Source: Rhizobium croatiense
GTDB taxonomy: Bacteria > Pseudomonadota > Alphaproteobacteria > Rhizobiales > Rhizobiaceae
DNA: 64,000 bases
Direction: 5' to 3'
Assembly (NCBI RefSeq): GCF_019793465.1
Contig: NZ_JAILYJ010000018.1
Location: forward strand, 62,001-126,000
The position numbers and the translations under genes were made by a program. Under the pieces are notes generated by a model that saw only the letters and a list, made by a program, of their open reading frames with translations, had not been told where the DNA came from and did no database searches. The number at the start of each line of letters is the position of its first letter. The first letter of the stretch is position 1. Shown here piece after piece: positions 7,658 to 15,961 of this stretch.

Positions 7658-8530
7658 ATGTCGAAGGTTTGGTTGATTACGGGGAGTTCGCGCGGTCTCG
7701 GCCGGGCGCTGGCGGAGGCAGTCCTGGCCTCCGGCGACTATCTGGTGGCGACGGCACGTAATCCCGCCCAGCTTGCCGATCTTTCCGATCGCTATGGCGG
7801 GCAGGTGCTGACGCTGGCGCTTGACGTGACGAACGAGGCGGCAGCGGCCGCAACCGTCGAGGCAGCCGTCAAGAGGTTCGGCCGTATCGACGTGCTCGTC
7901 AACAATGCCGGCTATGGCAATGTCGGCTCGATCGAGGATACCAGCCTTGCCGATTTCCGCGCCCAGATCGAAACCAACCTGTTCGGCACGATCATCATGA
8001 GCAAGGCGGTGATCGCCTTGATGCGCGGGCAGGGGGCGGGCCATATCATTCAATTCTCCTCCGTCGGAGGGCGTATCGGGCCTGCCGGCCGCGGCGCTTA
8101 TTCGGCGGCAAAATTCGGTGTCGAGGGTTTCTCCGAAGTGCTGGCGAAGGAGGTTTCGCCATTCGGCGTCAAGGTGACGGTGGTCGAGCCCGGCGGCTTC
8201 AGGACGGATTTCGCCGGCGCTTCGACGGTGTTTGCCGAGGGGCGGGCGGAATATGCGGAAACGGTCGGCGCGACCGTGCGCTTTCAGCGCGAGTATGACG
8301 GCCGTCAGCCCGGCGATCCTGCCAAAGCGGCTGCGGTCATTATCCACATTGCCGGACTCGACGAGCCGCCGTTCCGGCTGTTGCTCGGCAGCGATGCGGT
8401 GCGCAACGTAGAGAAGGCGGATGCGGCGCGCATCGCAGCCGACCGGGAATGGCGCGCCGTCAGCGTCTCGACCGATTTCGAGCCTGATACCGAGGTGGGA
8501 CCGATGCCTTGGGAAAAGAAGGCCGGGTGA
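7658..8530 (+). CDS. Short-chain dehydrogenase/reductase
   Basis: A 290-residue classical SDR oxidoreductase. The cofactor motif TGSSRGLGRAL is near residues 8-18, NNAGYG near 85, and the catalytic triad sits in SSVGG and YSAAKFG. The C-terminal part, with its VTVVEPGGFRTDFAG segment, resembles SDR subgroups annotated as oxidoreductases of unknown substrate. ATG 7658 has a well-placed AGAGG; an in-frame ATG at 7640 is the alternative. It is divergent from the HxlR regulator. A bidirectional terminator follows. Substrate is not deducible. Confidence 0.88.
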   Translation: MSKVWLITGSSRGLGRALAEAVLASGDYLVATARNPAQLADLSDRYGGQVLTLALDVTNEAAAAATVEAAVKRFGRIDVLVNNAGYGNVGSIEDTSLADFRAQIETNLFGTIIMSKAVIALMRGQGAGHIIQFSSVGGRIGPAGRGAYSAAKFGVEGFSEVLAKEVSPFGVKVTVVEPGGFRTDFAGASTVFAEGRAEYAETVGATVRFQREYDGRQPGDPAKAAAVIIHIAGLDEPPFRLLLGSDAVRNVEKADAARIAADREWRAVSVSTDFEPDTEVGPMPWEKKAG

Positions 8531-8545
8531 AGGGGTCCAAAAGCA

Positions 8546-8571
8546 AAAGCGCCGCTGAGAAGCGGCGCTTT
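8546..8571. terminator. Bidirectional terminator
   Basis: AAAGCGCCGCT-GAGA-AGCGGCGCTTT hairpin with A- and T-runs on both sides. It lies between the convergent SDR and BA14K genes and can serve both strands. Confidence 0.85.
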
Positions 8572-8592
8572 GTACCAGAGATAGTCGAGCGT

Positions 8593-9054
8593 TCAGCCGG
8601 CGGTGCAGAAGTGGCTGCGGCCGTCATAACCGATATAGGTGCCCGTGCGCGGATCGAACGAGCGGTAGCGATAGGAGCAGTAACGCTCCCATTGCGGCGA
8701 CCAGGGCTCCACCGCCCTGCGGGCCGGCGCATAGTATCGCGGCTGCTCGACATATCGCGGCTCTTCGACATAGACGCGGCGTGGGGCGCGATAGACCGGT
8801 GCCGGCTCATAATAATCCGGCTCGTAGGCCGGGTCGATATAACGGCGCTCTTCATAGACGGGGCCGTTATTGGCATTGGCGATGGCCGAGCCGACGATCA
8901 GGCCGGTCGCAAGGCCGACCGCGCCGCCGACAAGCGCATCGTTGCCGCCGTGGCGGCGCCAATGCCGATCGCGAGCCGATGCCTCGCCGATGGCGGAGAG
9001 GGTAAGTGCGGCGGCCGTTGCCGTCAGGAGAAGAGTTTTTGCGAGCCTGTTCAT
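8593..9054 (-). CDS. BA14K-family exported protein
   Basis: A 153-residue protein with an N-terminal signal peptide (MNRLAKTLLLTATAAALTL, cleavage near ASA-RD). A hydrophobic glycine/alanine segment follows (VGGAVGLATGLIVGSAIA, about residues 41-58). A tyrosine/proline-rich middle leads to the C-terminal BA14K motif RYCSYRYRSFDPRTGTYIG with the terminal HFCTAG cysteine. BA14K is an immunoreactive Brucella protein with lectin-like properties, and the family is widespread in Rhizobiales envelopes. The hydrophobic segment suggests membrane association. Exact role here unknown. Confidence 0.85.
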   Translation of the reverse strand: MNRLAKTLLLTATAAALTLSAIGEASARDRHWRRHGGNDALVGGAVGLATGLIVGSAIANANNGPVYEERRYIDPAYEPDYYEPAPVYRAPRRVYVEEPRYVEQPRYYAPARRAVEPWSPQWERYCSYRYRSFDPRTGTYIGYDGRSHFCTAG

Positions 9055-9147
9055 AAGCAGAGAGTCCTAATCCCGGGAACCGAACCCCGGTTCCTTTCTC
9101 GATGATGCTAGTCCTACCGTTCGCTAGCTGAACGAAGGCTGAATGAC

Positions 9148-9170
9148 AAAACCCGGCATTGCTGCCGGGC
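9148..9170 (-). terminator. Terminator of cold-shock gene
   Basis: On the minus strand, CCCGGCA-GCAA-TGCCGGG followed by TTTT, 34 bases beyond the cold-shock gene stop. Confidence 0.8.
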
Positions 9171-9203
9171 TTCAACTCGAAATTCGACAGCCTTGTTAAG
9201 GGT

Positions 9204-9419
9204 TCAGCCCGCAATCTGCAGATTGACGGCCTTGGGGCCCTTGCCGCGGCGATCCGGCTCCGTGTCGAAGCTTACCTTCTGGTTTTCCGTCAGACCGGCC
9301 AACCCGGAAGCCTGAACGGCAGAAATGTGAACGAAGATATCGGCGCCGCCCCGGTCCGGCTTGATGAAGCCGAAGCCTTTGTCGGTATTGAAGAATTTTA
9401 CAGTGCCAGTCTCGGCCAT
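9204..9419 (-). CDS. Cold-shock protein, CspA family
   Basis: A 71-residue single cold-shock domain. RNP1 is KGFGFIKPD at about residues 14-22 and RNP2 is DIFVHIS at about 28-34, both intact, with the GTVKFFN start typical of the family. Such proteins bind single-stranded nucleic acid and melt RNA structure. The sequence upstream (9420-9530) contains a hairpin formed by ACCTCCCGCAAGGAGG and may be a structured leader, as is common in csp mRNAs. Whether this copy is cold-induced cannot be told. Confidence 0.95.
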   Translation of the reverse strand: MAETGTVKFFNTDKGFGFIKPDRGGADIFVHISAVQASGLAGLTENQKVSFDTEPDRRGKGPKAVNLQIAG

Positions 9420-9905
9420 GCGTCAGGTCCTTTTCTCTCTGCCCGCCATCCACACGGGCAGCATCATAGCATTGCCTCCTTGCGGGAGGTGTTGGCAGGC
9501 AATTCTTGAAATGTGAGAAAAAGGTCCCCTCTACCTCGGCCTGCCCCAGACAGGACTTTCGCCTGCCTTTTCGGAACCGGCTGACCGGAATATTAGCGTT
9601 TCCGGCGCGCAAATACTTAAGGACTTCCCATGCTCGCAAAATGCCCGAACGAGGCGAGAGTGCGGCGTTTCCGGGATTTTGGCAAGCAAAAGTTTTTTAA
9701 CGTGTCGTTCAGGGCACACTCCCGCCCGACAGCCAATTTGCGCAAAAACGCAAAATTTCCTTCGCCTAAGGAGCATGATTAACGTTTTGTATCGTCTGCA
9801 ATATAAATTTCGAGCAGATTTTGCCAAAAATGCAACGTGAACGCGTCTTTACGGTCCAGTGAATTTTTTTTGGGATTGGCCATCCGCCCATATTTGGACG
9901 CGCGT
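9420..9905. other. Intergenic region, csp leader and AT-rich stretch
   Basis: A 486-base gap between the cold-shock gene and the EamA transporter, both on the minus strand. The part next to the csp gene holds a hairpin (about 9473-9492) and presumably the promoter. From about 9680 to 9880 the sequence is clearly richer in A+T than its surroundings, with runs of A and T. No open frame with convincing coding character and no recognised RNA was found. Confidence 0.5.
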
Positions 9906-10796
9906 TCAGGCGGCCCGCAGGCCCCGGCGGGTGAAGCTCGGCACGAGTTCGACCACAAGCATAGCGATAAACATTAGCGCGCAACCTGTATAGCCCGTCG
10001 CCGACATCGACTCACCGAGCAGCAGCGCTGCCAGCGATGCGCCGAAAAGCGCTTCGGAAGAGAGGAAGATCGCCGCCTGCGAGGGCGTCGTGTAGCGCTG
10101 GGCGATCACCTGCAGCACGAAGGCCAGACCAGAGGAGAAGATGCCGACATAGAGGATCTCAGGGGCTGCGGCCCATACGGAGGAAAGACTGATCGGTTCG
10201 GCGGCGGCCGCAATTGCCAGTGCGCAGACCGCAGTGACGGCGAATTGCGTGGCGGAAAGCGCCAGCGGCCTTGCGGTCTCGGAAACCGTCATGCCGGCAA
10301 GGGTGATCTGGATCGACCAGAAGACGGCGCAGACGACGGTCAGCAGATCGCCTGACGTCAGCGCCGACAGATGACCGCCGGACAGCAGGTAAATGCCCGC
10401 GACGGCCATCAGTGCTCCCGGCCAGATGATCCAATGCGGGACACGGCGCAGGAAGAACACGGCGATCAGCGGTACGAAGACGACATAGAGACCGGTGATG
10501 AAGCTGGAATTCGTCACCGTCGTCGTCTGCAGTCCCACCTGTTGCGTGGCGGCGCCGCCGAAAAGGGCAAGGCCGGTCAGCATGTAGAGTCTCGCATGCC
10601 GCTTGCTTGTCTTCGTCTTGGCCTTGCGCGCTTCGAGAAAGACGAAAGGCAGCACGGCAAATGTGGCGACGGCAAAACGCAGGCCGATGAACCAGAAGGG
10701 GCCGATCGCCTTCATCGCCGTCGACTGTGCGACGAAGCCGCCGCCCCAGATGGCGGCTGCAAGCAATAGGAGGAGATTCGCCTGAACGCGCGTCAT
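9906..10796 (-). CDS. EamA/DMT-family transporter
   Basis: A 296-residue inner-membrane protein with ten hydrophobic segments arranged as two EamA repeats. The first starts LLLLLAAAIWGGGFVAQ and the second begins near ALTSGDLLTVVCAVFWSIQ. The motif SSEALFGASLAALLLGE near the end is typical of the family. DMT transporters export amino acids or other metabolites, and the substrate here is unknown. A longer frame to 10940 exists. ATG 10796 was chosen because it starts just before the first membrane segment. Confidence 0.88.
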   Translation of the reverse strand: MTRVQANLLLLLAAAIWGGGFVAQSTAMKAIGPFWFIGLRFAVATFAVLPFVFLEARKAKTKTSKRHARLYMLTGLALFGGAATQQVGLQTTTVTNSSFITGLYVVFVPLIAVFFLRRVPHWIIWPGALMAVAGIYLLSGGHLSALTSGDLLTVVCAVFWSIQITLAGMTVSETARPLALSATQFAVTAVCALAIAAAAEPISLSSVWAAAPEILYVGIFSSGLAFVLQVIAQRYTTPSQAAIFLSSEALFGASLAALLLGESMSATGYTGCALMFIAMLVVELVPSFTRRGLRAA

Positions 10797-10894
10797 GTCG
10801 GCCTCGATGGGAAGGGTATATCCCCAGCGGTTAACAGTTGCGTTTCCTTTCGGCAAGGGTGAAGACTTAATGCCTGAGGACGGAGGCGGGGGGC

Positions 10895-11365
10895 ATGCGA
10901 AGCGGAGAGGGGCGGTCGACTGGGGATAGAGCGGCTCCAAAGACGGCAGGCTATTCCGGCACGCCGCTTGCCAGAAAGCTCGGGCTTGCGCGCGGACAGG
11001 CGGCTGCTCTCCTCGGCGTTCCCGAGACGATTGGCGACATCCATGACTTCGATGGTTTTTCCTCGGTCGCCTTTGCGCTTCCGGAGACGCCTCGGCGGGC
11101 GTTCGACTATGTGCATCTGTTTGTGACCCAACGGACGGCGCTGGAGGCTGTCGCGACTAAGCTCTTCGATGTTCTAAAGCCGGACGGCATGCTCTGGATC
11201 TCCTGGCCGAAAAAGAGTTCGCGGGTGCCGACCGATGTCACCGAGGATGTGCTGCGGGAGATTCTGCTCCCGCCAGGTCTGGTTGACGTCAAGGTCTGCG
11301 CTGTCGACGAAACCTGGTCGGGGTTAAAATTCGTCATCCGCAAGGAGCTGCGCGGGGCCTTGTGA
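10895..11365 (+). CDS. DUF3052-family protein
   Basis: A 156-residue protein matching the DUF3052 pattern: AGYSGTPLARKLGL near the N terminus, FDYVHLFVTQRTALE in the middle, and the LKPDGMLWISWPKKSS core followed by DVTEDVLREILLPPGLVDVKVC. The core resembles a degenerate methyltransferase-like Rossmann fold, but no S-adenosylmethionine motif is obvious. Function is unknown. The true start may be the ATG at 10895 or slightly downstream. It is divergent from the EamA exporter and convergent with the aldose dehydrogenase. Confidence 0.8.
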   Translation: MRSGEGRSTGDRAAPKTAGYSGTPLARKLGLARGQAAALLGVPETIGDIHDFDGFSSVAFALPETPRRAFDYVHLFVTQRTALEAVATKLFDVLKPDGMLWISWPKKSSRVPTDVTEDVLREILLPPGLVDVKVCAVDETWSGLKFVIRKELRGAL

Positions 11366-11369
11366 CGTC

Positions 11370-12512
11370 TCAGCCGTTGTCGGCTTCTGCTCTGGAAACC
11401 CTGAGCAAAGCACCGTCATCCTCGTCGGTCACCATCAGAAGCGCGCCGTCGGGTGCGACGACGACATCGCGGATGCGCCCGTAGTCGCCTTCGAACAGGC
11501 GTTCCTCGGCAACGAAGGCGCCGCTCTCATCCCGCTGCATTCTCGAAAGTAGCTGGAATTTCAGCGCTGCGACGAGGAAGTCGCCGTCCCATTCCGGGAA
11601 CATGGCGCCGCGGTAGACCGCGAGCGCGCCGGGCGCAATTGACGGATCCCAGTACTGCAGCGGCTGCTCCAGCCCTTCCTTGGCCGTGCCTTCGCCGATC
11701 TCGGCGCCGGAATAGTCGCGACCGTAGGTGATGATCGGCCAACCGTAATTCTTGCCCGCTTCGGGCTGGTTGATTTCGTCGCCGCCGCGTGCGCCGTGCT
11801 CGACCGTATAGAGCTTGCCGTCCTTGGCGTCGAAGGTGATGCCCTGCGGGTTGCGGTGGCCTTTCGACCAGAGTTCCGGCAGGGCCTTGCCGCCGTCCTT
11901 GAAGGGATTGTCGGCGGGGATGCTGCCGTCGGCATTGATGTGGATGATTGCGCCGGCATTGTCCTGCCAATCCTGGGAACGGTCGCGGTCGCCGCGATCC
12001 CCGACGCTGATGAACAGTGTGCCATCACGGGCAATCGCGATCCGCGAGCCATAGTGAATGTTGGTGGATGTGAAGCGCCGCATGCCGAACAGAGGCGTTA
12101 CAGCCTCCAGGTTCTTCTCGTCAGCAGAAAGCTTCGCGCTGAAGGCTCGGGTGCCGGAGCCCTGGTCGTTCGTCATGGCGGCGGTGAAATAGAGCTTTCT
12201 GCTCGTGGCAAAATCCGGGGCGAGCGCCAGATCCAGTAGCCCACCCTGGCCACGGGCACTGACTTTGGGCACGTTAGCGATCGGTTCGGACAGTTTGCCG
12301 TCGCGGATAATGCGCATGCGGCCGGGCCGCTCGGTAACGATATAGCCGCCGCCGGGCAGTACCTCGACCGCCCAAGGATGGTCGAGACCATCGGCGAGTT
12401 TTTCGACACGAACAGCGGGACCCTGTGTATTGACGGTATCGGCCGCGTTGGCCGATATGGCGCCTGCGAACGCTAGCGCTGCAGCTAAATGGAAGGCGGA
12501 TACTCTCTTCAT
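11370..12512 (-). CDS. PQQ-dependent aldose sugar dehydrogenase-like protein
   Basis: A 380-residue periplasmic six-bladed beta-propeller of the soluble glucose/aldose dehydrogenase family. A signal peptide occupies residues 1-24 (MKRVSAFHLAAALAFAGAIS, cleavage after ANA). Family landmarks are GLDHPWAVEVLPGGGYIVTE, GGLLDLALAPDF, NIHYGSRIAIARDGTLFIS, SKGHRNPQGI, VEHGARGGDEIN, and GRIRDVVVAPDGALL. Members oxidise aldoses with PQQ and Ca2+. Whether PQQ is made by this organism is not shown here. ATG 12512 is chosen for the signal peptide. Confidence 0.88.
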   Translation of the reverse strand: MKRVSAFHLAAALAFAGAISANAADTVNTQGPAVRVEKLADGLDHPWAVEVLPGGGYIVTERPGRMRIIRDGKLSEPIANVPKVSARGQGGLLDLALAPDFATSRKLYFTAAMTNDQGSGTRAFSAKLSADEKNLEAVTPLFGMRRFTSTNIHYGSRIAIARDGTLFISVGDRGDRDRSQDWQDNAGAIIHINADGSIPADNPFKDGGKALPELWSKGHRNPQGITFDAKDGKLYTVEHGARGGDEINQPEAGKNYGWPIITYGRDYSGAEIGEGTAKEGLEQPLQYWDPSIAPGALAVYRGAMFPEWDGDFLVAALKFQLLSRMQRDESGAFVAEERLFEGDYGRIRDVVVAPDGALLMVTDEDDGALLRVSRAEADNG

Positions 12513-12570
12513 CTTGCTCCCCGTCGTCTGTTCATGCTGAACGTGGAGCGGGCAGGGGAGGGCTTCAACC

Positions 12571-13332
12571 TCATTCGCCCTGCAATAACGGCTTTGTGTT
12601 TGCCGGTTGAACGGAGCCGGTCGCCTCGCCGTCGACCAATTCCGCTTCGACAATGTAGCGCAGCGACCCCGGTTCGGTCGCATCGAAGGGCCAGCAGGTG
12701 GTCAGCGCCAGGCGGCGACCGTCGGAGGCGGGATCGATGCCGCTCGCATCCCATGGGGCGATGCGGCCTTCGCCAGCCTTGAAGGTCAACAGCTTGCCGT
12801 CGCGGCGGGTGATTTCGATGGTATCGCCAGGCCTTACATATTGGAGCCAGCGAAAATGCGTGTCGCGATGGGCGGCGATGACGGAGGTGCCTTGCTCGCC
12901 CGGCTGCGGTGTGTTGGCGAGCCAGGCGGGACCGAAGGCGAGGGCCTCGCCGGAGGCACCGGAGAGCACGATCGCCTCCTTGCCGAGGCGCGGCGCGCGC
13001 ACCTTGGCTTCCGTCGTAAAATCGGCCCAGGGCCAGGGCTTCATCTCTTCGCCGTGCAGTTCGGCGGCGAAAGCGCGCTTCAGCAGGACCTGCGAGAGCT
13101 CCGCCTTCGCCTTCAGCAGGACACCGTCGCCGATCAGCGCCAGGCCATAAAGGGCAAGACCTGAAATGGCGAAGGCGATCGTCTTTTCGATCGGCGAAAG
13201 GCGCCAGAGGAAGAAGCCCTTCTTCTGGCGCGCCTTCGGCCTGTCATGGGCCGTGGCCGCGGCCATGGCGAGTTCCAGGTAGGTCGGAAGCGGCTCGAAT
13301 TCAGCCGCTTCCTCGTTGCTGCTAGAGGCCAT
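12571..13332 (-). CDS. Class GN (Gram-negative) sortase
   Basis: A 253-residue transpeptidase. The N-terminal cytoplasmic part is followed by one membrane segment at about residues 51-69 (TIAFAISGLALYGLALIG) and then the sortase beta-barrel. The catalytic set is visible: H155 in VIAAHRDTHF, C213 in LTTCWPF and R225 in PGSLRYIV. This is the proteobacterial sortase type that occurs one-to-one with a single VIT/VWA substrate. That substrate is encoded directly upstream, its stop overlapping this start by 11 bases. It presumably cleaves the LPQTA signal of that protein. The cell-surface acceptor in a Gram-negative cell is unknown. Confidence 0.92.
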   Translation of the reverse strand: MASSSNEEAAEFEPLPTYLELAMAAATAHDRPKARQKKGFFLWRLSPIEKTIAFAISGLALYGLALIGDGVLLKAKAELSQVLLKRAFAAELHGEEMKPWPWADFTTEAKVRAPRLGKEAIVLSGASGEALAFGPAWLANTPQPGEQGTSVIAAHRDTHFRWLQYVRPGDTIEITRRDGKLLTFKAGEGRIAPWDASGIDPASDGRRLALTTCWPFDATEPGSLRYIVEAELVDGEATGSVQPANTKPLLQGE

Positions 13333-15691
13333 CGCGATTGGCTCCGGCCGTGACGAGGCCCTTGATGCGGCGGCGCCAGATGGCGAGCCCGCTCGCCGCC
13401 GTCAGCGCCAGTAGCAGCATGGTAAGCCCGCGCATGATCTGCTCGTCGGCCTTGGTCGCCGTCTGCGGCAGGTTCACGGTCGAGCTCTTCTGAGCGATCA
13501 GCGTGGCGGCTTTTGCCGTCGGCGCTGCGGCCATCATGTTTGCGATCTCTGGCGATGCGGCAGGCTCCTGCGTGACGGTTACGGCTTGTTCCGGTGCTGC
13601 ATTTCCTGCCGGATTCGCGGAGGCCCGGCGTGTCGCGCCGTCGGTTTCGCCGAAGATCTTTCCGAAGTCCCAGCCTTCGGGCAGGTTGATTGGCAGCTTT
13701 GCCGAGCCGAGCGGCTCGTTTGCCGGCCGTGACGGCGTGACGTCGACGGCGACGAGGCTGGTGACGCGGGAGACGAGGTGGTGGGCAAGCGCCACCGTCT
13801 CGATATCCTTGTCGAGCCCGGCAGGATCCTGGCGTTGATAGGCGCGGGCTTCGAAATCGTCGATCTTGCGCCGCGCCCAGAGCTTGGAGATGCCGTTGCC
13901 GTCGGCGGCGTGAGCGATATCCATCTCCACGCGCCACGGCTGGTCGCCCGTCTTGCCGACGATCTGCAGCTTGCCGGCGGGCTTATCCTCAGGCAGTTCC
14001 GCCGTCAGCACGACGGGCTCGCCGCTATAAAGGTCGGGCATCGGATTCGGCGTGATCTCCTCGGCCGCGATACCTTCGAAATTCGCGGCGATATCGGTCA
14101 TGGCGGGGTTCTGCAGCTTGGCGAAGAGTTCGCCCATGCGGCTTGCCACCTGATCGGCCGAGCCGATCTGGGTGAAGGTGCCGCGGCCGATTTCGGCGGC
14201 CTTGGTCATGAAGTAAGTATTGGGCGCCGAGCCGATGCCGACGGTGAAGACGCGGGCATCGCCGCGGTTTGCGGTGATTTCCTGAAAGAGCTGCTGTTCG
14301 TCGCCGATCGCGCCGTCGGTCAGGAACACGACCTGGCGTAGCACCCCGCTTGCGACCGGGCCCTGGTTGCGCAGCGCGTCCTCGAGGGCGGGCAGCATTT
14401 CGGTGCCGCCGTCGGCGGTCAGGCCTCTGACATAAGCGATGGCTTTTTCGCGATTGTCTGGCGTGGCGGCGACGAGGCCCTTGAAATAATCGGTCATCGT
14501 GTCGTCGAAACGGATGACGTTGAAGCGGTCATCCGGATTCAGCTTGGAAATGGCAAGGGCCAGGCTCTGTCTTGCCTGCTCGATCGACTGGCCGGACATG
14601 GAGCCGGAGTTGTCGATGACGAAGACCACCTCGCGTTTGGCCGGCGCTGCCGCGTCCGGCGTCGTCGGCGGGGTGACGAAGGCGAGCAGATAGGTCTTGC
14701 CGTCCTTCACTTCGCGAAAGAGACCGGCGCTCGGCGTCTTGCCGGGAGCAGCCTTCCAGGTGAGCTCGAAATCCTTGTCGGCGGGGACGGAATCCCCTTT
14801 CAGGCTGATCGTCCTCGCCTGGTCGCCGTCTTGTCCGATATCGATCCCATGAAAGGACGATTTGACGTCGCCGAGCGGAAAGCCGGCCTTGAGATCGACA
14901 GTCAGCGAGACAGGGTTGATTTTGGCATTCTCGCGCGGATCAAGCACCGGGGCTTCGATCTTCTCACGGTTTTCCACCGGATCGCGCGGCGTGGCGAAGC
15001 CGGCGCCGTTGTTGAATTCGACCGTCTGGACAATCGGCGCCGGATTGTAGCGCGGCGCGGCGACCATCGGGAAGCGCAGCGAGAACTCGCCGCCCGACTG
15101 GCGGACCGTCTGCTGATATTCGATCTGCACGACAATCTCTTCGCCGGGGCCGATATTGGCGACCTGATTGGTGAAGATATTCGGCCGCTGCTGTTCGAGC
15201 AATGCCGTCTTCTTGCCCTCGGCCTTGGCCTGCTCGTAGATCTCGCGGGCCTCCTGTCGCGGCTTGATCTGACCTTCGATGAAGCGTTCGCCGATCTGCA
15301 TCTTCAGCGCGTCGACGGCGGAATTCTCCGGCAGCGGGAAGACATAGGTGCCCTCGACCCAGCCCTGGCTCGGGTTCTGGAAGCGCTGCGTCACCTTCAC
15401 CCTGGCGATCGGGCCGGAAACGTCGATGGTGACGTCGGTCTTCAGTCGCGGCGCTTCGACGTAGAAGCCGGGCTCCTTCGACGGGAAGAGCAGCGAGCCG
15501 CTATTGACGTCGTTCGGCCGGACAAGGGCCGCGAGCTGACCGGATGTCTGCTGCGCCTCGGCGCGCGCGGCTGAGGCAAGTCCCAGCATCGCTGCGAGGC
15601 AGGCGACAAAGGCGGTGGCGGCGACAAGAAATGAAATGGAAATCCGGCGCATGCGCATGCGCCCGATGGCGAACTCATCTTCCAGAAACAT
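13322..15691 (-). CDS. Sortase target protein with VIT and VWA domains, LPQTA signal
   Basis: A 789-residue exported protein. An N-terminal hydrophobic signal segment lies at about residues 16-42. A VIT domain follows at roughly 60-190, with VTQRFQNPSQGWVEGTYVFPLPE. A VWA domain at roughly 340-520 has an intact MIDAS (DNSGSM, a downstream T, and DGAIGDE). The C terminus is a classic sorting signal: LPQTA at about residue 741, a hydrophobic helix, and a WRRRIK basic tail. ATG 15691 is preceded by GAGGG; a TTG at 15727 is an alternative. It forms a two-gene unit with the overlapping sortase gene. Such VIT/VWA proteins bind extracellular ligands, and the function is otherwise unknown. Confidence 0.92.
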   Translation of the reverse strand: MFLEDEFAIGRMRMRRISISFLVAATAFVACLAAMLGLASAARAEAQQTSGQLAALVRPNDVNSGSLLFPSKEPGFYVEAPRLKTDVTIDVSGPIARVKVTQRFQNPSQGWVEGTYVFPLPENSAVDALKMQIGERFIEGQIKPRQEAREIYEQAKAEGKKTALLEQQRPNIFTNQVANIGPGEEIVVQIEYQQTVRQSGGEFSLRFPMVAAPRYNPAPIVQTVEFNNGAGFATPRDPVENREKIEAPVLDPRENAKINPVSLTVDLKAGFPLGDVKSSFHGIDIGQDGDQARTISLKGDSVPADKDFELTWKAAPGKTPSAGLFREVKDGKTYLLAFVTPPTTPDAAAPAKREVVFVIDNSGSMSGQSIEQARQSLALAISKLNPDDRFNVIRFDDTMTDYFKGLVAATPDNREKAIAYVRGLTADGGTEMLPALEDALRNQGPVASGVLRQVVFLTDGAIGDEQQLFQEITANRGDARVFTVGIGSAPNTYFMTKAAEIGRGTFTQIGSADQVASRMGELFAKLQNPAMTDIAANFEGIAAEEITPNPMPDLYSGEPVVLTAELPEDKPAGKLQIVGKTGDQPWRVEMDIAHAADGNGISKLWARRKIDDFEARAYQRQDPAGLDKDIETVALAHHLVSRVTSLVAVDVTPSRPANEPLGSAKLPINLPEGWDFGKIFGETDGATRRASANPAGNAAPEQAVTVTQEPAASPEIANMMAAAPTAKAATLIAQKSSTVNLPQTATKADEQIMRGLTMLLLALTAASGLAIWRRRIKGLVTAGANRDGL

Positions 15692-15961
15692 TGGCGTACC
15701 CTCAATAACCAATTTTGGATAACGCAATGATGCGGCTTCGATCTCGGCGCGCTCGCGACCGAATTGCGGCGGTGTACGGCATTTGTTGCGGCTTATTCGT
15801 GGCGAAGGGCGAATCCGACAATACCCCTGATTTCTAAGGGCTTAGGTGACAAAACGCGACCGTTGCCACCGCGAGTGCCGGACGTGATACGGTCGAATGC
15901 GTGGCCCTGAATCGTCGAGGCCCATTCCGTCCAAAGCCCATGGCTCAAACTGTCGCGGCTC

